Shown: positions 7,942 to 16,801, numbered from the stretch's first letter. The stretch: DNA of 61,171 nucleotides from Bradyrhizobium sp. ARR65 (GCF_000472385.1 NZ_AWZU01000051.1:1-61171); one strand, 5' to 3'. Notes: generated from the sequence alone by a model not told the origin. Made by a program: numbers and translations.

Positions 7942-8946
7942 ATGACACGCATTCTCGTCACTGGCGGTAGCGGCTTTATTGGCCAGCATTTGGTGTCCGA
8001 ACTTGTCGGTGCTGGTCACTGTGTGCGCGTGCTCGATGTCCGCCTGCCCACCCGCCCGATGCCGGGCGTGGAATATGTCGAGGGCTCGGTGCTCGACCAG
8101 GGTCTTGTTCAGGAAGTCATGAGGGACGTCGGCGAGGTCTATCATCTGGCCGGACACCCGGGGATGTGGAAGCGCGATCGGGACGAATTCTACGCCATCA
8201 ATTTCAAAGGGACCGAAAACGTGCTCGCCGCCGCGCGCAAGCGAGACGTCGCCCGCTTTCTGCACTGCTCGACCGAGTCGATCCTGTTCCGCAGCTCCAA
8301 ACCCGGTCAGCCCGCAGCGGAGGATGCCGAGCTTTCGGTCGACGAAATGCCGGGCCCTTACACCCGCTCCAAGATGCTCGCGGACAGGTTGGCGCTGCAG
8401 GCGGCGGCATCGGGCTTTCCGGTTGTCGTCGGTTGCCCCACCATGCCGATCGGCACGCACGATCACAACCACACGCCGCCAACGGCGATGCTGCGGCATT
8501 TCCTCGGCGGCGGGCCGGTGCGAATCTATCTGGATTTTATCGTGAACCTGGTGGATGTGCGCGACGTCGCGCACGGCCTTATTCTCGCGATGGAGAAGGG
8601 GCGGGTGGGAAACCGCTACGTCCTCGGCGGCGATTCCATTCCGCTCGGGCAGGTTTTGGCTCTGATGGCGTCCGTCAGCGGCCGTCGTAAGTTGTTTGTT
8701 CCTATACCGGGCCGACTCGCGGAGCTGGCGGCATCCGTGATAGAGTTCAACGCAAATTATGTCACCCGCCGTACCCCTGCGGCGACTGTTGAGGGGGTCC
8801 GCATCGCGCGGCGGGCGAGTGCGCTGTCGATCGAGAAGGCGCGGCGCGAACTTGGTTATGCGCCCCGTCCGGTCGAGCCGGTCCTGCATGAGACGATCGC
8901 TCGCATGATGGCTGCACCCGTTAGCGAGGTCTTGAAGCATGCTTAG
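7942..8946 (+). CDS. NAD-dependent epimerase/dehydratase, HpnA or 3-beta-HSD-like
   Basis: This 334-residue protein is an extended SDR. The NAD loop is TGGSGFIG near the start, and the catalytic Tyr-x3-Lys is in the stretch GPYTRSKMLADRLA. The body resembles hopanoid-associated sugar epimerase (HpnA) and 3-beta-hydroxysteroid dehydrogenase families (VYHLAGHPGMW, FKGTENVLAAARK, LVDVRDVAHGL). It sits between an Mpo1-like membrane enzyme and an ICMT-like methyltransferase, and its last 8 bases overlap the latter, so a role in modifying a membrane lipid is plausible. No squalene-hopene cyclase gene is in the window to support a hopanoid role directly. Substrate unknown. Confidence 0.75.
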   Translation: MTRILVTGGSGFIGQHLVSELVGAGHCVRVLDVRLPTRPMPGVEYVEGSVLDQGLVQEVMRDVGEVYHLAGHPGMWKRDRDEFYAINFKGTENVLAAARKRDVARFLHCSTESILFRSSKPGQPAAEDAELSVDEMPGPYTRSKMLADRLALQAAASGFPVVVGCPTMPIGTHDHNHTPPTAMLRHFLGGGPVRIYLDFIVNLVDVRDVAHGLILAMEKGRVGNRYVLGGDSIPLGQVLALMASVSGRRKLFVPIPGRLAELAASVIEFNANYVTRRTPAATVEGVRIARRASALSIEKARRELGYAPRPVEPVLHETIARMMAAPVSEVLKHA

Positions 8947-9565
8947 CAGTTTGGGCGATATCAGCGGCGCGCTGTTGAGCGGCTGGATCGTCACTTGGCC
9001 CACCAAATTGCTGGCGCTGATCTGGCTTGCTTGGGTCGTGAGCTGGGTGGTTGCCTCGTTTTGGTCGGGCCGGACCAAGACACATGTGCGAACCTGGGAT
9101 TCCTGGGTCTATCGGCTGCCGATCCTGGTCGGCGCGATTTTGCTGATGCCTTTGACCGCGCAGGTCGTCGGAGCGAAGCCGCTCTACAATCCAGGCACTT
9201 TTGGCACCTACGTGCTTGCGGTGGTGACCTTGCTCGGCATCTCCTTCACCTGGTGGGCGCGGATCCATCTTGGGCGCTTCTGGTCCAATGCCATCACCCA
9301 TAAGGAAGGGCATCGGATCATCGATACCGGTCCTTACGGAATGGTGCGTCATCCGATCTATACCGGCCTCATCATCGGCATGCTCGCGACAGGCCTTGCG
9401 GTCGCGACTTGGCCCGCGCTGCTCGGCGCGCTGTTCGTCTGTTTCGGCGAATGGCAGAAGGCGCGGATGGAAGAAGGGTTTCTATCCATCGAACTGGGGC
9501 AAGAGGCGTACCGAAACTACAGTCGCCGCGTCCCTATGATCGTGCCGTTCCTGCGCCGCTCGTAA
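8939..9565 (+). CDS. ICMT-like membrane methyltransferase
   Basis: This 208-residue integral membrane protein has the isoprenylcysteine carboxyl methyltransferase signature near its end: DTGPYGMVRHPIYTGLIIG, followed by two hydrophobic helices and a C-terminal EAYRNYSRRVPM stretch. Bacterial members methylate unknown small or lipid carboxylates with S-adenosylmethionine. There are about five membrane segments. The start overlaps the end of the epimerase gene by 8 bases, which indicates translational coupling in the same operon. It ends 29 bases from the end of a convergent hydrolase gene. Confidence 0.8.
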   Translation: MLSSLGDISGALLSGWIVTWPTKLLALIWLAWVVSWVVASFWSGRTKTHVRTWDSWVYRLPILVGAILLMPLTAQVVGAKPLYNPGTFGTYVLAVVTLLGISFTWWARIHLGRFWSNAITHKEGHRIIDTGPYGMVRHPIYTGLIIGMLATGLAVATWPALLGALFVCFGEWQKARMEEGFLSIELGQEAYRNYSRRVPMIVPFLRRS

Positions 9566-9594
9566 GCACCCGCTCGGCACGCCAGTAACACCAC

Positions 9595-10605
9595 TTACCT
9601 GCCTGAGGGTATCGGCGCGGCAGCGGTGGTAACTGGCGGTTCGAGATGGCGCGGCACCGTGACACGCTGGCCGGGAACGAGCGGCAGATTAGCCGGCATC
9701 GGGTTGACCTGGGTGAGGGCCCACAGCGGCAGGTGATACTGGAGGGCAAGCGCCTGCAGCGTATCGCCCGGACGTGCCGCGACCGCCATGCCGCTGTCCC
9801 ACAGCTCGATCTCCTCTTTGGGCGGAACGGCATAGCGAAGCGGCAAGATCTCGTCGCCCGTTTTTGCTGGCGTCGCCGTGAGCTGCAAGATCTTGGTCAC
9901 AAGCTGCTGATGGATCGCATCAACCTTGTCGATCGTGATGTGCGAGATCTCGTCGTGCTGTTCGACGTCGTAGCTCGCATAATGTCCGGGAAAACCCGCG
10001 ACTGGTTTGATGTCGCCGCCGCCGAGCACGTTCTTGGACAAGTAGATATTGATGAAGCGCTCGACATTGGCGGGCACGTCCGGGCTCAAATGGGCCGGGT
10101 CGATGGTGACGACCAGGCTGACCGGAATACCCTCCTCCTGGAGCTTTTCAGAGAACTGCAGCGCGCAGCGTCCGCCCATGGAATGCCCGATCAGGATGAT
10201 CGGGGCAGGATCCTGTCGGTAGCTCTCGATTGCCTTTGAGGCGATCAGCGGGCACAGCGTGAACTCATAGGTCGTGGCCGGGATGCCGGCGCGTTCGATC
10301 TTTTCGCTAAGCCGGTCCATGCCGGTGGAGAAAATCGGCCCCAAGGCGCCGCGAAACACGTAGGCGCGTCCGCGCGGGACGATCGGCAGGGGGTCGCTCG
10401 CGGACGGCGCAACCGCTGCCGCCGAAGCCGCGCCTTTCGCCTGCGGCTGTGGCGGACTGTCGGCCCCCCGCGCGACGGCCTGCTTGATCGGGCGGGCGAT
10501 CACCTCTTGCGCGTGTATGCCCAATATACAGGCAAGCACCGCCACGCCTGCCAGGAGGCTCGCGACCCGCTTTGGGTTTCTCGTTTCAGCTCTCACGGCC
10601 CCCAC
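9595..10605 (-). CDS. Exported alpha/beta hydrolase with C-terminal LysM domain
   Basis: This 336-residue protein has a hydrophobic segment at about residues 14-32 (signal peptide or anchor), a Pro/Ala-rich linker, then an alpha/beta hydrolase domain with the nucleophile elbow GHSMGG (Ser142) and a late His in EISHITIDK. The last 60 residues form a LysM module (PGDTLQALALQYHLPLW, then NLPLVPGQRVTVP) that should bind peptidoglycan. It probably acts as a lipase or esterase in the periplasm, held at the cell wall. The start is a GTG at 10603-10605. It is a paralogue of the next hydrolase gene, which lies 125 bases upstream on the same strand and lacks LysM. Substrate unknown. Confidence 0.75.
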   Translation of the reverse strand: MGAVRAETRNPKRVASLLAGVAVLACILGIHAQEVIARPIKQAVARGADSPPQPQAKGAASAAAVAPSASDPLPIVPRGRAYVFRGALGPIFSTGMDRLSEKIERAGIPATTYEFTLCPLIASKAIESYRQDPAPIILIGHSMGGRCALQFSEKLQEEGIPVSLVVTIDPAHLSPDVPANVERFINIYLSKNVLGGGDIKPVAGFPGHYASYDVEQHDEISHITIDKVDAIHQQLVTKILQLTATPAKTGDEILPLRYAVPPKEEIELWDSGMAVAARPGDTLQALALQYHLPLWALTQVNPMPANLPLVPGQRVTVPRHLEPPVTTAAAPIPSGR

Positions 10606-10730
10606 ATTCGCGGCTCTTGGCGCCGGCGACGCCGAGGCGCCTCATCGGGCGCATTTTCAATGCATCGCAAACGAATGGGCGGAATTTGAGGCACCTCGCA
10701 GACCGGGTCCGCGCCCGCCGGCAATCTCAA

Positions 10731-11486
10731 TCAGTTGGCAGCAGCCGCGCGCCTGGCTCCAGATGCTTGTGGGGCGACGCCGGGCGCCGGCTTCCGCGCC
10801 ACTGGCCTCGTTGTCGGCGTCACGCTCGGGCCGCTCGCCACCGCCGCGTCGATGGCCGCGATCACCTTCTGCTGAATCAGTTCGTTCTTGTCGATCGTGA
10901 GATGGCCGACGCCAGGCACGCGCTCGACGTCGACATTCTCAAGCGTTCCCTGGAAATTCTGAGCTCTTTCCACACGGGTGCCCGCGCCGTTGGCGACGTA
11001 GAAGTTGATGTATTTTCCAACCCGCCCGGACAGGCTGGTGTGGAAGACCGAATCCAACCCGATCGCGAGCTTCACCGGCACGCCTTGCGCACTCAGCCGC
11101 GCGACCATGTCCGGCAGGCAGGTCGCGCCAGAGGAATGGCCGACCAGGATGATCACCTTCGCGCGCCCGCTGCGATATTCGGCGGCGGCGTCATCGGCGA
11201 CAGAGGCCCAGAGCATATGATTGTGGACGCTGGCGGGGATGCCCTGCTGCTGCAGCCGGCTGGCGATCTGGTCCATGCCCAGCGAGAAGATATTGAGGAC
11301 CCCGCGCATCAGGTAGACGTGAGCGCTGGGCGGCGCCGCCGGGGCGGCATGGACAACCCGAGCCGACGCCATCGGCATCGCCACCAGGAGGAGGGCAAGC
11401 AGCGCGGCCTTGGACCAGCCGCCCCCCGGCGCACTCAGCGACAGAAAACCGCCGAAACGCGCCACATTGCCGCTATTCGATGTCAT
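10731..11486 (-). CDS. Exported alpha/beta hydrolase, paralogue of the neighbour
   Basis: This 251-residue protein has an N-terminal hydrophobic segment (about residues 26-48, ending VVHAAPA, like a signal peptide) and an alpha/beta hydrolase domain with the elbow GHSSGA (Ser118) and a C-terminal GVGHLTIDK holding the likely catalytic His. It shares layout and strings with the LysM-bearing hydrolase downstream (MRGVLNIFSLGMDQI here, FRGALGPIFSTGMDRL there), so the pair arose by duplication. The ATG at 11486 is chosen because it starts just before the signal segment. A longer open frame to 12671 is an antisense read of the crotonase gene and is not used. The Ala/Pro/Arg-rich tail is low-complexity. 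Confidence 0.75.
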   Translation of the reverse strand: MTSNSGNVARFGGFLSLSAPGGGWSKAALLALLLVAMPMASARVVHAAPAAPPSAHVYLMRGVLNIFSLGMDQIASRLQQQGIPASVHNHMLWASVADDAAAEYRSGRAKVIILVGHSSGATCLPDMVARLSAQGVPVKLAIGLDSVFHTSLSGRVGKYINFYVANGAGTRVERAQNFQGTLENVDVERVPGVGHLTIDKNELIQQKVIAAIDAAVASGPSVTPTTRPVARKPAPGVAPQASGARRAAAAN

Positions 11487-11786
11487 GGATGCCTCTGCCG
11501 ATACGCAATGTTTGTACAGGGTATAGGATTCCCGCATTCGCATCCGCAATAGAGGACGGTCCGGCCGGCTCACTTTCTGGCCAGGCGCGGCTCTCCTGCA
11601 ACACGCCGGCAGGTTCCAGGGCTGGCCATTCAGCGTCCCGGGCTCGCCAGCCAACCCATTGATGAGTCTGCGAATGTTGGTTTGCCGGGCGGCGCGTCCG
11701 CGGCTCTGACGCAAGACTGCGCCCTTGCGGTTGGCTCCGCTGTCGGCGCAAATGGTTGCGCGAGGAAAAAGAAAGCAGGTCGTTCG
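11487..11786. other. Divergent promoter region
   Basis: This 300-base spacer lies between the hydrolase pair (minus) and the crotonase gene (plus) and must hold both promoters. No palindrome or repeat stood out, and no small gene is supported. Confidence 0.4.
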
Positions 11787-12569
11787 ATGAGCGAAAATGG
11801 CAGCATCATCCTGGAAAAGCGCGGACAAGCGTTCTGGATCACCATCAACCGACCGGAGAAGCGCAACGCACTTAACGCAGATGTGATCGCGGGCATCGCG
11901 AAGGGCTACCGCGACGCCCATGAGGACAAGAGCGTGCGCGTCATCGTGTTGACCGGCGCCGGAGAAAAAGCCTTTTGCGCCGGCGCCGATCTGCAGAATT
12001 CCGGTGCTGCTTTCTCGATGGATTTTTCCAGGCCGAATGTCGATTACGCCGACCTGCTCAGGCTGTCGCAGAACGCGACAAAACCCGCGATTGCGCGTGT
12101 CGGCGGCGTGTGCATGGCCGGCGGCATGGGGCTGCTCTGCATGACCGATATGGCGATCGCGGCCGATCACGCGATCTTCGGCTTGCCTGAGGTCAAGGTC
12201 GGCGTGTTTCCGATGCAGGTGATGAGTCTGCTGCAGTCGATGGCGCCGCCGCGGCTTGTGAACGAGTGGGCGCTGACCGGTGAGCCGTTCGACGCAAACG
12301 CAGCGCAAGGAGCGGGCCTGCTCAACTATGTGGTGCCGGCGGCCGAGCTCGATGCCAAGGTTGAATGGCTGATCGGGCGCATCGTCGACAAGTCGCCGAC
12401 CGCGATCCGCCGCGGCAAATATGCCATGCGCGCAATCGCCGCGATGTCGTTCGATGAGAGCATCGCCTACACCGAAAGCCAGATCGCGCTCCTTGCGATG
12501 ACCGAAGACGCCAAGGAAGGGCTGAAAGCCTTCGCGGAAAAGCGCAAGCCGGTGTGGACGGGGAAGTAG
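11787..12569 (+). CDS. Enoyl-CoA hydratase/isomerase family protein
   Basis: This 260-residue crotonase-fold protein has the expected blocks: ITINRPEKRNALN near the start, the first oxyanion-hole loop FCAGADLQ, the second loop GGVCMAGGMGLLC, and LPEVKVGVFP. In classical hydratases two Glu residues act. Here the second is kept (LPEVKVG), while the first (normally in GGGxEL) is replaced by a non-acidic residue. It may therefore be an isomerase, hydrolase or other crotonase-type enzyme acting on a CoA thioester in the cytoplasm. The ATG at 11787 follows an AGCAGG-type ribosome site. It stands alone between divergent hydrolases and a decayed region. Confidence 0.8.
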   Translation: MSENGSIILEKRGQAFWITINRPEKRNALNADVIAGIAKGYRDAHEDKSVRVIVLTGAGEKAFCAGADLQNSGAAFSMDFSRPNVDYADLLRLSQNATKPAIARVGGVCMAGGMGLLCMTDMAIAADHAIFGLPEVKVGVFPMQVMSLLQSMAPPRLVNEWALTGEPFDANAAQGAGLLNYVVPAAELDAKVEWLIGRIVDKSPTAIRRGKYAMRAIAAMSFDESIAYTESQIALLAMTEDAKEGLKAFAEKRKPVWTGK

Positions 12570-12977
12570 TTGGTTTTCCCGACGAAGGCCGGGCGAGGTC
12601 ACGAAGCACGACATCGCAATGCTGTCGAACGATATCGTCTCCGGCAAGCTCGGCGTTCCCTCGATCGCCAATGCCCGTCACATACGCCGCGCCGCGTCGG
12701 GAAGAACTTGTTTAGTCGCAAGTTCCTTCCTGCCCGCTTTTTTAGGCCGGGATGTTGACTCTACTGGCAAAGCAGATTGATGATTTATCGATCGACGGGC
12801 GATGGAAATTAAGAACAGCGCCCTTGCCACGGCGTCACTGCCCGCACTTTTTGAGTCAGCGGGCTGCACCAGCAACCCTAAACATTGACGATGGCCCTCG
12901 GTGCGTCACTTCCGGGGAAGTTGGTGGCGTCATGAGCAGTACAGAGTTGGCGCAGCGCGTCTGCGTGAAATGCGGTC
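12570..12977. other. Intergenic region, no intact gene
   Basis: No gene is supported. A hairpin with 6-base arms (GCCCGC at 12840-12845, GCGGGC at 12859-12864) was noted but has no clear role. The short frame from 12932 (MSSTELAQRVCVKCG) looks like an adjunct of the alpA-type remnant that follows. Confidence 0.4.
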
Positions 12978-13308
12978 GTGAAAAGCCGGAGGCAGCAGTT
13001 GGAGGAAAAGGCGGAGGCGGCGAAGACCGCCGCAAATCGACAGCAAGCCGAAACGGACGACAGCGCGCCGGATAAACCCGGGCCTCGACGCATGCTCAAC
13101 GAGGCGCAGGTTTTGGCGTTAATCCCGGTCTCTCGAACCACGTTGCACAGAATGACGAAAACCGGGCGCTTTCCCAAACGGCACATGTGTCAGCGCGAAC
13201 TGCAGGCTTTGGTTTGCGGACGAAATCGCAGCTTGGCAGGACGATGTTGATGAATTTGACCCGAACCGTGGCAGGGGCAAGGGGGTGTCGCCGCCGTGTT
13301 TCGCTTAG
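12978..13308 (+). pseudogene. AlpA-type helix-turn-helix regulator, frameshifted
   Basis: The first part, from a GTG at 12978, reads MKSRRQQLEEKAEAAKTA, then MLNEAQVLALIPVSRTTLHR and MTKTGRFP, which is an AlpA-like winged HTH often found in phage and genomic-island modules. At the run CGCTTTCCC (about 13170) the frame breaks: the continuation NGTCVSANCRLWFADEIAA, then WQDDVDEFDPNRGRGKG lies in the next frame and ends at a TAG at 13306-13308. One extra T explains the break. The product would therefore be truncated. An AlpA gene often sits near an integrase, but none is present here, so this is probably the trace of a lost mobile element. Confidence 0.65.
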
Positions 13309-13397
13309 TCAATTCCATCAACTCGTCGGCGGGGCTGAGCATGGACGATGACACCTCCGGGTAGTGGTTCGATGTCACCGAACAACTCTGGATCCCC

Positions 13398-16300
13398 TCA
13401 AAGTCCGAGCAATCCATCAAAATGGTAGTTCACGCCGGCTTTAACCTGGTTGACTGAGGTCTCGACGCTCACGCTATTGCCGAACGGGTTCACCAGGGCC
13501 AAGGTTTTGCTGCCGAACTCGAGATGATCATACTCGAGCTTTGCCGACCAGCGAGACCCCAGCATGTATTCGAAGCCACCGCCGACGGTCCATCCGGGCC
13601 TGGTCGAGCTGGTCAAGGTTGAACCGTCGAGCCCGCTGTTCACGTCCATGCGGTAATCGGCATTCATCCAGGCGGCGCCGCCCTTCACAAAGAGCATCAG
13701 CGGTCCGCTGACATAGCCGACCCTGCCGGTCAACGTGTCATACCAGTTGTGGTCGCTGGTAATCGAGATGGCGGCTGTGCCTGCGGGATCAATGAAATTG
13801 CTCTTGCCCTGAGCCGTCGTCCAGTCGAGCTCGGCCTCGATCCCGACCAGCGAGGTCGGCGCAACCAGATAATTGTAACCGAACTGCAAACCGCCGAGCA
13901 CGCCGCTCGGATTGGTCGCGCCCCAGCCAATCGGCGTGAGCACCTGCTCGCCGGCGCTGAACGCGCCGCCGAAGTTGGCGCCGACATAGGGGCCGGCCCA
14001 ATAATAGGCGGTCGGGGCTGAGGCTTTGGTGTAGACGCCGGGCAGCACGCCGGGAGTCTTCTCCGGAGCCCCGATCTTCTGCGATATGCCGAAGTAGTAT
14101 GCGCGCCGCGGTCCGTATTGGGGCGCAAACACGCCGATGCCGCTGCCGTTGCGGATCTGGTAGATGTTGTCGGTCAAATTGACCACGTCGAACCGGACCG
14201 TAACCGGCAGTCCGTTCCAACCGTTGGCGAACTCATGCGACACGCCGGTATTGAGCTGCCAATAGGATGGGAGATGGTCGCAGTTGGGGCAGACCACCCC
14301 CGCCGGTGTCGTCCGCAAGCCGCTACCGTAGATAAAGGTTGCGCTCGCGGTGGTGCCGTCCAACCAACTGTAGTGCGTGTCGGTCCATCGGTATGCGAGT
14401 CTTCCCGAACCCGTATAGGTCTGATCGTGGTCGGTGTGGATCCAATGGTTCTGGATGTAAACCAGATCGTCCGGGCTGAACAGAGTCTGGTTTGATGCAA
14501 CGGTGTGTGCGTGCTGGACGCCCCATGCCCAACTGGTGTCAGCGGAGAAGCCTCCGTACCTGAACCTGAGTTTCAGTTCGGCGCCGTAGTTCTCGCCTTT
14601 GTCGTAGTTGAACGCGGTGAGTACATAGGCCTGGCCGAACTGCCCATCGTCAAGCAGGTCCCTGGCGGTCTTGTAATAGATGCTGCCGCCGAGTTCGAGG
14701 CTCGGACAATTTGCCGCTGCGACGGGCGCTTTGGTCGGCATTGCGCCTGCTGTCGTCGGACATTGCGGCAGCAGTTGCTGCACGAAGCCGGCGTCGTACA
14801 CGTTGGCCCGTTCGGGTTGGATCGCACCGACATTCTGCAAAGGCTGGCCAGCCACCTGGCCGGGCAGCACGGCGGCCTGATCGGGGGTGATGGTCGGGGC
14901 AGTCGCGGTGGTCCCGTTGAAGATCTGGGTCGGAATTGTTCGGCCAAGCACTTGGAGTGGCGGTTCGAAAGTCCGCATGTAGCCGATGTGCAGGACAGTC
15001 GACCACCATGGCCTGTAGGTCAGGCTCGCGCGCGGACTGAGCTGGTTCGCATCGACATATTGGTAGATCTGATCGAACCGCAGGCCGTAATTGAGCGTGA
15101 GTTGTTGGGTCAGCCGCCACTCGTCCTGGGCGTAGACCCCGAGCTGCCAGCCAAATAATTTGCTGGCGTCGCCAATGTTGAAGGGCGTGTCGATCGCCGT
15201 CAGGCCGCTCGGGTCGTTCGGGTCGAGCGGCTGAACGGTGCTTACGGTTGCTATGCTGGTCTGCTCGCCGTTTGTGTAAAAGCCGGCGCGAACAGTGTGT
15301 GCATCGTTCAAGCGGTAGGAGAAGTCGCCCGAAACGCCGTTCAGGAACGAACTGCGGAAAACATCGGATGCGACGTTGTTGATGAAGAGATCGCCCACCG
15401 GGTCTGGGACGAAGTGAATATCGCTGTAGCGCGAATAATAGGAAAGCTGCGCATCGAAATTGCCTTCGGATTTCTGCCAGGCAATGACGTTGTAGGCGTT
15501 CTTCTCGTATTGGTTTTGATTGAGGGTGGCCGAATCGAATCCGGTCTTGCCGAACGCCGTATAGGCCGGAGCATTCGGATTGGGGGTACCATCCGGGTTG
15601 AGGCAGGGGTTCGCGGGATCGAACGGACCACCGCAAAAGCCTCCCACATTGCCGGGCTGCCCGGGATTATTGGGAATCTGGTATCGACTTTCGCCGAAAC
15701 CCGAAATGGTGACCACCCGCGCCGTTGGATCAAGCACCGTCGAGGTGTAGGCAAAGAACCTGCCCTGTTCCGAGTGATCGTGAATGGCGTTGAGGGAAGA
15801 TATTGGATTCTCGAGACCGAGGCCGGTGTTGAAATAGCGGCCGGCGACGTAATAGTCGGTACTGCCTTCAACCCCGCCATATTCGAAGCTGGGGGTGATC
15901 GTCTGGCGGCTGCCGCCGTAGATGCTGACGCTGCCGCCGGAGAGCGCCGCTCCGGTCTTGGAGGTGATGTCGATGACGCCGGCCGTATGCAGGCCATATT
16001 GCGCCGGCAGCGCACCCGTGAGCAGCCCGATGCTGCCAATGAATGACGTCTCCAGAAGCTGCGAGAAGCCGGATACGCCGTCGGGCAGCAGAATTCCGTT
16101 GATCCGGTACTGAACGTTGGCGTGCTCGTTACGGACGTGAAAATCGCCCTGGTTCGTCGAATCCTGATAGACCCCCGGAAATTGCAGCACGATATCGCTG
16201 AGCTGAGCGGCGCCTCCCTGCGGGATGGTCTCGAGGTCCCTCTGGGAGAGTTCATAGTTCGTTGTGCCGGTCTTCGGCAGCAGGACATTGTCGCGCCGCT

Positions 16301-16682
16301 GGTCGAAGTTCTGGGTCTGCTGGACGACCTGACGATTGGCCGCGGCCTGGACCTGCTCCGCAGTCGGCGCGGGCGGGGCGGGCGCCGCCGGCGCTGCCGG
16401 CGCCGGGGCTGCTTCACGTGTCACCACGGGTGGCTTCCGTTTGGGCTTGGCGGCCTGCTTCGGCGCTGCGACCCTGGTCTCGGGAAGCACATGTGAAGTA
16501 TTTCCGGCTGGCGCTGTGGGTGCATTGCCGGCCGGCGGGGTCGGCGCGTTTTCTGCAGGGGCCGGCGATTGCGCGGGAGCCGGCTGCGGCGAAGGAGCCG
16601 GTGTCTGCGACCGCGCCGGGCCGGGAAGGCCGTAGATCACGAGCGAGGCAACGCTGGTGGCAAAGACTCGTTTTGAGAGCAT
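13398..16682 (-). CDS. TonB-dependent receptor fused to an Omp25/OmpA-type barrel
   Basis: This 1094-residue outer-membrane protein starts with a signal peptide (MLSKRVFATSVASLVIYGLP, ending PARSQ), a Pro/Ala-rich stretch to about residue 115, a plug domain (ELSQRDLETIPQGGAAQLSD, then VQYRINGILLPDG) and a 22-strand-type receptor barrel (RLTQQLTLNYGLRFDQIYQY, RANVYDAGFVQQL) that appears to end near YYFGISQKIG at about residue 870. After a short linker a second barrel follows at 893-1094 (YYWAGPYVGANFGGAF to NQVKAGVNYHF), typical of stand-alone Omp25/31-like porins of about 200-230 residues. The frame is continuous, with no stop between the parts. The second ATG (16682) is used because GGGGAGAG sits 6 bases before it. 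The ligand is unknown. A 16-base direct repeat lies upstream at 16767-16801. Confidence 0.8.
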   Translation of the reverse strand: MLSKRVFATSVASLVIYGLPGPARSQTPAPSPQPAPAQSPAPAENAPTPPAGNAPTAPAGNTSHVLPETRVAAPKQAAKPKRKPPVVTREAAPAPAAPAAPAPPAPTAEQVQAAANRQVVQQTQNFDQRRDNVLLPKTGTTNYELSQRDLETIPQGGAAQLSDIVLQFPGVYQDSTNQGDFHVRNEHANVQYRINGILLPDGVSGFSQLLETSFIGSIGLLTGALPAQYGLHTAGVIDITSKTGAALSGGSVSIYGGSRQTITPSFEYGGVEGSTDYYVAGRYFNTGLGLENPISSLNAIHDHSEQGRFFAYTSTVLDPTARVVTISGFGESRYQIPNNPGQPGNVGGFCGGPFDPANPCLNPDGTPNPNAPAYTAFGKTGFDSATLNQNQYEKNAYNVIAWQKSEGNFDAQLSYYSRYSDIHFVPDPVGDLFINNVASDVFRSSFLNGVSGDFSYRLNDAHTVRAGFYTNGEQTSIATVSTVQPLDPNDPSGLTAIDTPFNIGDASKLFGWQLGVYAQDEWRLTQQLTLNYGLRFDQIYQYVDANQLSPRASLTYRPWWSTVLHIGYMRTFEPPLQVLGRTIPTQIFNGTTATAPTITPDQAAVLPGQVAGQPLQNVGAIQPERANVYDAGFVQQLLPQCPTTAGAMPTKAPVAAANCPSLELGGSIYYKTARDLLDDGQFGQAYVLTAFNYDKGENYGAELKLRFRYGGFSADTSWAWGVQHAHTVASNQTLFSPDDLVYIQNHWIHTDHDQTYTGSGRLAYRWTDTHYSWLDGTTASATFIYGSGLRTTPAGVVCPNCDHLPSYWQLNTGVSHEFANGWNGLPVTVRFDVVNLTDNIYQIRNGSGIGVFAPQYGPRRAYYFGISQKIGAPEKTPGVLPGVYTKASAPTAYYWAGPYVGANFGGAFSAGEQVLTPIGWGATNPSGVLGGLQFGYNYLVAPTSLVGIEAELDWTTAQGKSNFIDPAGTAAISITSDHNWYDTLTGRVGYVSGPLMLFVKGGAAWMNADYRMDVNSGLDGSTLTSSTRPGWTVGGGFEYMLGSRWSAKLEYDHLEFGSKTLALVNPFGNSVSVETSVNQVKAGVNYHFDGLLGL

Positions 16683-16766
16683 TAACATCTCTCCCCACCC
16701 GAAACGGATTCTGGTCACCAATCAATTGGCAAAGCGCCTGCCGTCGACGTGCGATGCCAATTCCAA

Positions 16767-16801
16767 TTATTTCTTATGTAACTTATTATTTCTTATGTAA
16801 C
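16767..16801. promoter_or_regulatory. 16-base direct repeat upstream of the receptor gene
   Basis: TTATTTCTTATGTAAC occurs twice without mismatch, at 16767-16782 and 16786-16801, a 19-base period. It lies about 85 bases upstream of the fused receptor start, in an A/T-rich stretch of an otherwise G+C-rich genome. It could be a regulator site or contain the promoter. No known consensus was matched. Confidence 0.45.

Noticed and set aside
11487..12671. Long minus-strand extension of the second hydrolase
   Set aside because: It is antisense to the crotonase gene. The signal peptide and the hydrolase domain begin at 11486.
12840..12864. Hairpin resembling a tRNA anticodon arm
   Set aside because: The arms are 6 bases with a 13-base loop, and no T-arm, D-arm or acceptor stem can be built around it.
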